From assembly GCA_026397895.1 (NCBI GenBank), contig JAPLTZ010000111.1:1-7647 (forward strand): a stretch of 7,647 nt of DNA, given 5' to 3'. The stretch is from Verrucomicrobiota bacterium. GTDB taxonomy: Bacteria; Verrucomicrobiota; Verrucomicrobiia; Limisphaerales; JAFMIX01. The notes under the pieces were generated by a model. That model saw nothing but the letters and a program-made list of their open reading frames with translations, did no database searches and was not told the origin of the DNA. Every line of letters starts with the position of its first letter. Position 1 is the stretch's first letter. A program made the position numbers and the translations under genes. This document shows positions 1-5,646 of the stretch, piece by piece.

Positions 1-291
1 TTGGTAAGCCGTTACCTTACCAACTAGCTGATAGGCCGCGGGCTCATCGTGAAGCGTCAGGCCTTGCGGTCCCCAACTTTGAAAATCAGAAGATGCCTTC
101 CAAAATTCGTATTCGGTATTAGCTCGCCTTTCAGCAAGTTATCCCCAACTTCACGGCAGATTGCCCACGTGTTACGCACCCTTGCGCCACTCCGACATCC
201 GAATATTGCTACCCGAATATCAGCGTTCGACTTGCATGTCTTATCCACGCCGCCAGCGTTCGTTCTGAGCCAGAATCAAACTCTCCGTTAA
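1..291 (-). rRNA. rrs: 16S ribosomal RNA, 5' part (runs off the window)
   Basis: The reverse complement opens with the universal 16S 5' signature AGAGTTTGATTCTGGCTCAG (bases 284 down to 265), followed by AACGAACGCTGGCGGCGTGG and ACATGCAAGTCGAACG. Other conserved 16S segments follow: GTGCGTAACACGTGGGCAAT, GCGAGCTAATACCGAATAC, and near base 1 CTATCAGCTAGTTGGTAAGG. The 5' end is set at about 291 by analogy with E. coli, where seven bases precede this signature. Only variable regions V1-V2 are present and the gene continues leftwards beyond base 1. The ATTCTGG variant of the start and the AACGAACGCTGGCGGCGTGG stretch resemble Verrucomicrobiota 16S genes from memory. Open reading frames called across this stretch are artefacts. 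Confidence 0.97.
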
Positions 292-417
292 AAAAACGTT
301 AGTTGATCTGTTGTCCGGTGGTGAAACCGGACGATTTTACAATCTTAAAACTCTTCAAAGCCAGCCCACTAACGGGCTAATCTTTGAAGGGGCTCTAACT
401 TATCGCACAATTCAATT

Positions 418-428
418 TTCAAAGAGCA
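418..428 (-). promoter_or_regulatory. rRNA antitermination boxA
   Basis: Read on the minus strand this is TGCTCTTTGAA, sharing its first eight bases with the E. coli rrn boxA core (TGCTCTTTAACA). It lies about 127 nt upstream of the 16S 5' end and two bases after a boxB-like hairpin, which is the boxB-boxA order known from E. coli rrn leaders. Established role: nascent boxA RNA recruits NusB-S10 and other Nus factors, which protect long untranslated rRNA transcripts from Rho. The assignment rests on motif and position. Confidence 0.8.
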
Positions 429-430
429 CT

Positions 431-444
431 GAGCGTTTCCGCTC
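431..444 (-). promoter_or_regulatory. boxB-like hairpin of the rRNA leader
   Basis: On the minus strand this reads GAGCGGAAACGCTC, a perfect 5-bp stem closed by a GAAA (GNRA-type) tetraloop. It ends two bases before boxA. A hairpin directly preceding boxA is the boxB arrangement of E. coli rrn leaders. The outer arm (442-444) is shared with a competing inverted repeat, 442-449 with 459-466, so the RNA could switch between the two folds. Confidence 0.65.
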
Positions 445-601
445 TAAACTCACGTCCCGTTTAGAGGACAAAAAAGCGCGAGCCGATTTTAACTCGGCCT
501 CGCAGACCTTGTTCACAGAGTCGCACATTAATTTCGGCGACACTCACTGTCAACTACTTACTTCGCTGTCAGTGTCTTGGCTTGTTCCAAGAGCGGCGGA
601 C

Positions 602-648
602 AGAATATATCACTTCAAAATCTGCGCAAGCATTTTTTAAACTTTTTT
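602..648 (-). promoter_or_regulatory. rRNA operon promoter with UP element
   Basis: On the minus strand an A-rich tract (AAAAAAAGTTTAAAAAATG, bases 648-630) sits immediately upstream of a -35-like CTTGCG (630-625). A 17-bp spacer separates that from a -10-like TATTCT (607-602); an overlapping TATATT lies at 609-604. A GC-rich stretch GTCCGCCGC follows, resembling the discriminator of stringently controlled rRNA promoters. The A-rich block matches the position of UP elements bound by the RNA polymerase alpha subunit. Transcription would start near 595 and give a leader of about 300 nt. The -35 is a weak sigma70 match, so the exact hexamers are uncertain. Confidence 0.65.
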
Positions 649-857
649 TGCCCCTTAGAATTGATTCAAAACAACCCCCGCAGAAGCGGGTCAAGGATAG
701 AAATATCTGGGGGTTCTTGGCGAGCGCTATCCATTACATTCACAGCGCGTTCCGGTATGGCTGTTGTTACACCGAAGAACCTCAGCGCAATGCTCGTGGA
801 TGCGCCGGCGGATCACCTGACATTCCAAGGACACCAGATGCGGGTAAAGAAAAATAA
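649..857. other. non-coding stretch upstream of the rRNA promoter
   Basis: No reading frame here has convincing protein character. Apart from the inverted repeats at 673-732, I see no recognisable gene, repeat or RNA. It could hold regulator sites or an additional rRNA promoter: on the minus strand a TTGACC occurs at 694-689, but without a convincing -10 at the right distance. Confidence 0.5.
673..715 (-). terminator. possible weak leftward terminator or regulatory stem-loop
   Basis: Two nested options are visible: an outer 7-bp inverted repeat (673-679 with 709-715, AACCCCC with GGGGGTT) and an inner 5-bp hairpin (677-681 with 686-690, TTCT loop on the minus strand). On the minus strand either is followed by a short, imperfect T-rich stretch (TTGTTTTG). 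It could insulate the rRNA promoter from upstream transcription. The poor T-tract makes a strong terminator unlikely, and a purely structural role is possible. A further 6-bp repeat (695-700 with 727-732) interleaves with it. Confidence 0.3.
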
Positions 858-901
858 GGGCAGAGAGTGCGCGTGGAAGCGCTCTGACAAACTCTCTGCC
901 C
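846..901 (-). terminator. intrinsic terminator behind the cytochrome pseudogene
   Basis: A perfect 11-bp inverted repeat (858-868 with 891-901, GGGCAGAGAGT with ACTCTCTGCCC) is followed on the minus strand by TTATTTTTCTTT (857-846). An inner GCGC repeat can extend the fold. It starts 12 bases after the TAG of the minus-strand cytochrome remnant, as expected for that gene's rho-independent terminator. It would also stop readthrough towards the rRNA promoter. Confidence 0.8.
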
Positions 902-912
902 GTGTGACTACC

Positions 913-1690
913 CTACTGGTGTAGCGCTCCCTGTAACCTTTTTTGCAGCGCCTCGATTTCTTGGGGCGAGATCCCCTTGAGCCAGACGTGTTCCTCCTTG
1001 GTCAGGAGCTGCTGGATTTTCTCGTCGTATTTCTTACCCAGCTCGGGGCTTTTCTGCTTCGCGGCCTTGATGACGGCGGGCAGGAATTTTTTGTGGAAAT
1101 GTTTTGAGACTTCATACATCCCGTGCCAATGCGCGTAGTCCGGCCCCATCATGCTTGCGCCGTGGCGGGCGCGCCGACCTTCGTGGTGTCAGAGTTCCCA
1201 GAACACCCATTGCACCTCGTGCTCGAACGGCACTTTCGGGTTCAGCGCGCCGCCGGCAGTGAGCTCGTCCATCAGTTTCTGCGCGGGTTTGGCGAACTTG
1301 TCCTTGTAGAGCGCCACCAAGTCATCAAACTGCTTGTAGAAATTGTCCACGTAGTCGGAGCGTGGCCGTTCAGGCATGATCCCTTCATCGCGCCGCGCCG
1401 TTCCTGCCAGGTATGATCTGCGCAACTTTGCGCGGCACGGTTTTGCTGATCATCTTCTCGTTTTCGACGACTTTCTCGATGGTGTTGACGGTGTCGCCGA
1501 CTTTCGGCAGCGGCTTGCTTTCGGGACAATCATCCTTCGCACCGTCGGTGAATACGACGAGGTTCAGCTTGGCGCTGACGACCGGGCGCAGCGTCCAACT
1601 GATGCGCTCGCCGACGTCGTGGCTGTTGCCCTTGACGACGCTGTTGGTGGTCATGTAACTGCTGATGTGGCGGGTCGCGCAGGTCAGCGG
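913..1690 (-). pseudogene. multiheme c-type cytochrome (HAO/octaheme-like), decayed C-terminal fragment
   Basis: Read leftwards across three frames, this gives the last ~260 residues of a multiheme cytochrome resembling the hydroxylamine-oxidoreductase-like/octaheme group. Such proteins act outside the cytoplasm in electron transfer or nitrogen oxide chemistry. Recognisable pieces in order: HDVGERISWTLRPVVSAKLN (first frame); TWQERRGAMKGSCLNGH (second frame); YVDNFYKQFDDLVALYKDKF (third frame); and HHEGRRARHGASMMGPDYAH followed by WHGMYEVSKHF after a stop. Damage: a 1-nt loss near 1411, a 1-nt loss near 1353, and an in-frame TGA at 1189-1191 where the family probably has Trp. A CLNGH (1362-1376) stands where a haem motif CLNCH is expected, and a CATRH (1667-1681) where CATCH is likely. 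The N-terminal half and most haem sites are absent; at ~1680-1690 the sequence runs into mobA. The natural stop (913-915) and terminator remain. The pseudogene call is firm; the exact subfamily comes from memory. Confidence 0.8.
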
Positions 1691-2008
1691 GGCGGTTCCA
1701 ATTCGCGAAGCACGCGTCGTCCGACACAGTGACGGACAGGATGTGCACGACGCGGGCGCGACGGCAGACTTCGGCGAAATCGCGGCGAGCGGCTCGAAGC
1801 CGTTGGCGCGTTTCGGCACGACGCCGGTGTGCGGGTCGCAGCGGGCTATGAGCTTTTGCAGGAATTTCCCCGTCATGTCCGGCAAATCCACGGCGAGGAC
1901 GAGCAAAAGCGGGGCGTGTGCGACGTGCAGGGCGCGTTCGATGCCGGCGAGCGGGCCGAAGCTGGCTTCGAGGTCGAGCAGCACGGAGCAGCAATCTTCC
2001 CCGGCGCG
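1681..2008 (-). pseudogene. mobA: molybdenum cofactor guanylyltransferase (MobA) remnant
   Basis: MobA transfers GMP from GTP to molybdopterin in the cytoplasm. On the minus strand one frame gives FGPLAGIERAL, then LLLVLAVDLPDMTGKFLQKL and VVPKRANGFEPLAAI, matching the MobA core: the GPLAG turn, the hydrophobic strand ending in the metal-binding DLP, and the substrate-site EPL. A second frame then gives DFAEVCRRARVVHILSVTV and FANWNRPADL, the MobA C-terminal FxNxNxPxDL motif. The switch falls at about 1778-1781 and implies loss of roughly 20-25 codons plus a frame change. The first ~75 residues, including the nucleotide-binding GGxSxRMGxDK loop, are missing: the similarity fades at about 2000, just past the stop of the GH106 gene. 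The C-terminal end runs straight into cytochrome sequence. It cannot encode a working enzyme. Identification comes from motif memory, without an alignment. Confidence 0.72.
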
Positions 2009-2033
2009 GCCGGACGCGTGAGGCGATGGCCGG

Positions 2034-5000
2034 CTATTTCGCTTCCGTCATCGCCGTCCGCGCGACCGGCAACAATTCCACCGGGCCAAGCAACCCGGAT
2101 TCCAGCAGCGGATCGGTGGGCTTGTAAGGCTGGAAGGTCGTCCAGGTGAACCGCCGGTTCTCCGGCAACGCGGCGTCGCCGATGAGCCGGTTCGGCCAGA
2201 GATTCGTCACGCGCACTTCCAATTTGTTCCGCCCCGCCCGCAGCGCAGCGGTGGCGTCCACGCGGAACGGCGGTTTCCAGAGGATGCCGAGATCGTGCCC
2301 GTTGAGCGTGACTTCCGCGACGTTCTTCACCCCGCCGAGGTCGAGGAAAAATCCGGTTTTCAATTCTGAAATTTCAAATTCGCAAGCGTAGGTCGCTGTG
2401 CCGGAGAAATACTTCACGCCTTCGTCCGGGTGCGCCGTCCACGAGATGAGCCGGTCGAGATTGACCTTTTCCGGCGCGCCCCAGTGCGGCGGGAACGTCA
2501 GCGTCCACGGCCCAACCAGCGTCACCGGCGCGGGCAACGCGGCGACTTCGGCGGCGAGCGTTTTGCCGAAAACGGTGCGGGCGATGTAGCGTCCCGGCGC
2601 GGCAGCGTCCACGAACAACTTGCGGTCGGCCTGGCCCACAAGTGCGGCGACCGGCGCGGCGGACGCGAGCAAGTCATCGCCGTTGCGCGTGAAGCTCTGC
2701 ACCGAATCCATGCTGGCGGCGGCCTTGCGGAAGACGACGAACAGGGACTCCGCCGGGTCGAAGCGCAACACGACGGTGACGAGCCCGTTCGTCGCGGTAA
2801 ACACCGGAGCATATTCCGTCGCGCCGGTTTCGGGATGCCAGAGTTCCGGCACGCGGTCGCCGGCGCGGAACGTCAGCCGCGCCGTCGCCGGCTCGCGGCT
2901 TTGGCTGGAGACAAAGTAGGCGTCGGCGTCGCCGATGCGGCGGTGGATGAACGCGAATTTCGTAGCCGCGTCCGTGCTGAAGTCGGGCGGCGTTCCCAAT
3001 TCCTTGAGCACCTCGGCGAGCGACATTCCGCAGAACACGCGGCCTTGGCCGTATTTGTGCGAGGTCACGCGCTGGCCGTCGCAATCACCCCAGACTTCGG
3101 CGGCGAGCTTGGCAATGGCGGCGTCGGCCTTGGGCCAGTCGGCGAGACTGGGCGATTTTTCCGGGCGCGGGCCGACGACCGTCGCGCCGGCTTTGACGAG
3201 CGCGGCGATTTTTTCCAGCACCGCCGGGGTCATGCGGTTGTCGTCGGGCAGCAAGAGCAGGCGATAGCTCATGCCGTTGGTCAGCACGAGCCGGCCATTT
3301 TTCACGCTGACGAGGTTGAGCAGCGCGTCGGCGTTGAGCGCATCGTAGTCGTAGCCGTCAGGAAGTTTTGGCTCGCGGCCGGAAATGGTATTGGGCGCGC
3401 CCTCGCCGTAGAAATACGCGACGTCGGCCACGAACAATCCCTGTTGCAGCAGAAACTGGCAGCGCTGAAGGTAGCTCATCCACGCGCGGGACTGCTCCCA
3501 CCAGGTCTGCGTGCGCTCGAAGTTGCTGCCCCACGGCCCCATCGTCACGCCGGGCGCGCGGTTCGTCCACGGCTGATGCGCGTAGCGGTGGAAGACGAAG
3601 CGGTTAATGCCGCGACAAAAATTCAGGTCGCCGAGCGCCTTGAAATCGGCAGTGACGAATTTCCGGCCATAGACGTGCGCCGCGCTCGCCGGCTCGCGGC
3701 TGTCGTTGTGGCCGTCGAACCAGAACTCGCCCATCGGCACGTCGCAATATTTTTTGCACTGCAAGCCGTCGGCGATGGTCGGGTTGCCGATGCCCGGCGC
3801 TTCGGCGGTGAACTGCATCCCGTGCTGCGCACACAGTTCCTGAAAAACTCCGAAATGATTTTCCGCAATCAAATCCGCGATGGTGCGCCGGAAATCCCAC
3901 AGAAACCGCTCGCTCTCCTCCAGCGAGCCGACGGCGCGCCCCGTCAGCGCGGGCAGCCACGGCGTCGGGTCATAGCCACGCCGCCGCTGGAACTCGGCGG
4001 CGAAACCGGGCGTCCAGTTCTGGCAGCCCGCTTCCCAACTGTCGGCGAGCACCATCTTGAGCGACTTGCCCGCGAACGCGCCGGCGTCGGCGATGACCAC
4101 GCCGGCCATGTTGGTGAAATGCGCTTCGACGGCGGCGCGGCTCATCTTGTCGCACTCCAGCCCGCGCTCGGCCTCCGCCGCCGGATGAATCTCCTTGTCG
4201 GTGGAAGTGTGGCCCAGGCGAAGAATCGTCCAGTTGCCGGGCGGCACGTTCCAATCCAAACGTCCGTCCGCGCGCAACTTATCCGTCAGATTCAGCAGCC
4301 GCGCCGGCGCGAGGCACACCTCCGGCGGCAGGTTCGTTTCCGAAAATTTCATTTTCTTCGATCCGCCCCGCGTCTCGCAACCGGCCTGTTGTTCGATGTT
4401 CGGGATGCCGACTGCGCCGAGTTGGACGGCGGCGAAGGAAATCGTCTTCGCGCGGTCGTTGGAAGTCGTCATCGTCAGCCGCACAAACCGCGCGCGCGTG
4501 GCGGCGAAGCTGAAAGCCGTCGGCGCGTTGCGCGTGCCGAGATACAGCGTCAGGTCGGCGAGCTTGCGGAATTTTTTTCCGTCGTCGCTCGCCTCGATGC
4601 GCCCGGCGACATACACCGTGTCCACGCCGTCGCTGTGCATCACCAGCCGCAGCCGCCCGAACGTCACCGGCTCGCGGAACTCAAACTGGAGAAACTGCGG
4701 CCGCTCGCGGTTCGGCGCGGGCAAATCCAGCGCCGTGGCCGCGTCGTCGTCCAGCAGCGCGGCGGCGTGGATGTTCGTCGCGCTGGCGGTGATGACAGGG
4801 TTGAGCTGGGCAAAACTGTTTTCCTCGCCCGGCAACGTCGGAAAAGCGAACACCGCGATGTCGCGGTAAAAACCGCGCACGCTCTCCGGCTGCTGCAATT
4901 TCGCCGCAAACAAACCCGGCCCGCGCGCCGGCGTTTCGCTCCAGACCACGCGCTGCATGGACTGTTCCGGCGTCACCCACGGGCCGCCGGACTCGCTCCA

Positions 5001-5372
5001 GCCGGGACAATTGTGCAGCGTCAGCTCCACGCCGACACGCGCGGCCTCGCGGATGGCATGCTGCGTCAGCGCGCGCCATTCCGGGCTCAAGGTTTTCACC
5101 GGCCCCGGCGGTTCAGGCTGGTCGCGAAACAAAACGTTCGGCGCGAGGTTGAAAATCTGCGCGCCGCCGACGCCGACGCGCGCCATCGCTTCGAGGTCGG
5201 CGGTGATGCCTTCCTTGGTGATGTGGCCGTTGACCCAGTGCCACCAGGTGTGCGGCCGGGCGTCCGCCGGCGGGCGGGCGAAATCTGATTCCAGTTTGTC
5301 CGCCGCCGATGCGGCAAGACCGGACAGCAGCAGCGAACCCAAGACCAGCGGGCAGAGCGATGTGGTTTTCAT
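2034..5372 (-). CDS. secreted glycoside hydrolase family 106 (alpha-L-rhamnosidase-like)
   Basis: This 1112-residue exported enzyme probably cleaves alpha-L-rhamnosyl linkages in pectin or other rhamnose-containing polysaccharides. The start at 5372 is preferred over an upstream in-frame ATG at 5492 because it gives a clean signal peptide (MKTTS, hydrophobic LVLGSLLLSGLA, cleavage near ASAA, residues 22-24). The mature N-terminus has the GH106-type pattern: RPHTWWHWVNGHITKEGI (39-56), then DLEAMARVGVGGAQIF (59-74). Residues ~190-320 look like an F5/8-type (discoidin) beta-sandwich. The likely active-site region holds DSWEAG (444-449, Glu447), FTAEAPG (521-527, Glu524) and CDVPMGEFW (543-551, Glu549). 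The C-terminus (~985-1105) is a GH2-type sugar-binding-like fold with VTLNGHDLGILWKPPFRVD and VTNLWPNRLIGD. No Shine-Dalgarno precedes the ATG. It is divergent from 5470 and faces the mobA remnant downstream. The substrate is inferred from family. Confidence 0.9.
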   Translation of the reverse strand: MKTTSLCPLVLGSLLLSGLAASAADKLESDFARPPADARPHTWWHWVNGHITKEGITADLEAMARVGVGGAQIFNLAPNVLFRDQPEPPGPVKTLSPEWRALTQHAIREAARVGVELTLHNCPGWSESGGPWVTPEQSMQRVVWSETPARGPGLFAAKLQQPESVRGFYRDIAVFAFPTLPGEENSFAQLNPVITASATNIHAAALLDDDAATALDLPAPNRERPQFLQFEFREPVTFGRLRLVMHSDGVDTVYVAGRIEASDDGKKFRKLADLTLYLGTRNAPTAFSFAATRARFVRLTMTTSNDRAKTISFAAVQLGAVGIPNIEQQAGCETRGGSKKMKFSETNLPPEVCLAPARLLNLTDKLRADGRLDWNVPPGNWTILRLGHTSTDKEIHPAAEAERGLECDKMSRAAVEAHFTNMAGVVIADAGAFAGKSLKMVLADSWEAGCQNWTPGFAAEFQRRRGYDPTPWLPALTGRAVGSLEESERFLWDFRRTIADLIAENHFGVFQELCAQHGMQFTAEAPGIGNPTIADGLQCKKYCDVPMGEFWFDGHNDSREPASAAHVYGRKFVTADFKALGDLNFCRGINRFVFHRYAHQPWTNRAPGVTMGPWGSNFERTQTWWEQSRAWMSYLQRCQFLLQQGLFVADVAYFYGEGAPNTISGREPKLPDGYDYDALNADALLNLVSVKNGRLVLTNGMSYRLLLLPDDNRMTPAVLEKIAALVKAGATVVGPRPEKSPSLADWPKADAAIAKLAAEVWGDCDGQRVTSHKYGQGRVFCGMSLAEVLKELGTPPDFSTDAATKFAFIHRRIGDADAYFVSSQSREPATARLTFRAGDRVPELWHPETGATEYAPVFTATNGLVTVVLRFDPAESLFVVFRKAAASMDSVQSFTRNGDDLLASAAPVAALVGQADRKLFVDAAAPGRYIARTVFGKTLAAEVAALPAPVTLVGPWTLTFPPHWGAPEKVNLDRLISWTAHPDEGVKYFSGTATYACEFEISELKTGFFLDLGGVKNVAEVTLNGHDLGILWKPPFRVDATAALRAGRNKLEVRVTNLWPNRLIGDAALPENRRFTWTTFQPYKPTDPLLESGLLGPVELLPVARTAMTEAK

Positions 5373-5469
5373 TTGGAGCGAAGTGATGATGCGAGACCCG
5401 TTTCCAAAAGTAAATTCCGCTCCCGGATGGCGCTTTACTCGCCCGCCCGCCCCGCTCATTTTATCCGCG

Positions 5470-5628
5470 ATGGAGCGCGCGCGTTTGGACAACTGGTGTG
5501 AATGGACACTCGAGCGGGCGAAAGAGGAGGCCGTGGAGTTTTTTTGGGTTCAAGGTACCGGTGACGAACATCATCCCAAAGTGGTTGCTGCGCGTTTGGC
5601 GATTGCTGCGTTGGACCAGGTAAATTAG
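5470..5628 (+). CDS. putative small acidic protein, 52 residues
   Basis: The proposed product begins MERARLDNWCEWTLERAKEE and ends VVAARLAIAALDQVN. I do not recognise the family. Reasons to think it real: the composition is that of a soluble, mostly helical protein (Glu/Lys/Arg helix 1-22, then FFWVQGTGDEHHPK, then a second helix), unlike the Arg/Pro/Ser-rich shadow frames nearby. It also stops 18 nt before the next gene, in the same frame as that gene. The frame stays open far upstream, opposite the GH106 gene, but that part reads as antisense noise, so the ATG at 5470 is the sensible start. There is no Shine-Dalgarno and no membrane segment or signal peptide. It may be co-transcribed with the ligase-like gene. 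Confidence 0.5.
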   Translation: MERARLDNWCEWTLERAKEEAVEFFWVQGTGDEHHPKVVAARLAIAALDQVN

Positions 5629-5639
5629 AAAGTTAATAT
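5611..5639 (+). promoter_or_regulatory. possible sigma70-type promoter for the ligase-like gene
   Basis: TTGGAC (5611-5616) and TAATAT (5634-5639) are separated by exactly 17 bases. The local sequence is unusually AT-rich for this region. The predicted start of transcription (about 5646-5647) coincides with the ATG of the next gene, which would give a leaderless mRNA. Both hexamers are only partial matches (3/6 and 4/6) and the -35 lies inside the small upstream gene, so this is tentative. Confidence 0.25.
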
Positions 5640-5646
5640 ACGTTTT

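Larger units (their letters stand above)
292..595 (-). other. 16S rRNA precursor leader with tandem hairpins
   Basis: This is the transcribed spacer between the rRNA promoter and mature 16S. It is clearly more AT-rich than the protein genes and has no credible coding content. Inverted repeats seen directly: 313-319 with 326-332 (7 bp, 6-nt loop); 353-360 with 382-389, enclosing a second stem 363-367 with 374-378; 431-435 with 440-444 (boxB-like); 442-449 with 459-466 (8 bp, overlapping boxB and so mutually exclusive with it); 478-486 with 494-503 (one bulge); 539-544 with 571-576; and 576-580 with 587-591. In other bacteria such leaders carry antitermination signals and RNase III processing stems. 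The partner sequence beyond the 16S 3' end is outside the window, so a processing stem cannot be assigned. Confidence 0.8.

Noticed and set aside
49..291. 80-codon plus-strand frame at the left edge
   Set aside because: It is the complement of conserved 16S rRNA sequence, not a protein gene.
292..600. CRISPR-like or phage-attachment interpretation of the many short inverted repeats in the leader
   Set aside because: The repeats differ in sequence and spacing, there are no direct repeat units, and an rRNA leader explains their position.
311..924. Overlapping plus-strand frames of 91-115 codons in the rRNA leader and upstream spacer
   Set aside because: They overlap one another and the promoter, leader hairpins and terminator, and show no protein-like composition.
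1189..1191. TGA in the cytochrome frame as selenocysteine or tryptophan recoding
   Set aside because: The same gene has frameshifts and lost haem cysteines, and no selenocysteine-insertion hairpin was recognised after the TGA. Intact neighbours use TGG for Trp and TGA as a stop (7327-7329), so a nonsense mutation is simpler.
1123..2149. Several plus-strand frames across the pseudogene region
   Set aside because: They mirror the minus-strand cytochrome and mobA remnants, which have recognisable motifs; the plus-strand products have none.
2430..5288. 952-codon open frame on the plus strand opposite GH106
   Set aside because: Its product is Arg/His/Ala-rich with no recognisable domain. It is the antisense shadow of a GC-rich gene with strong codon-position bias.
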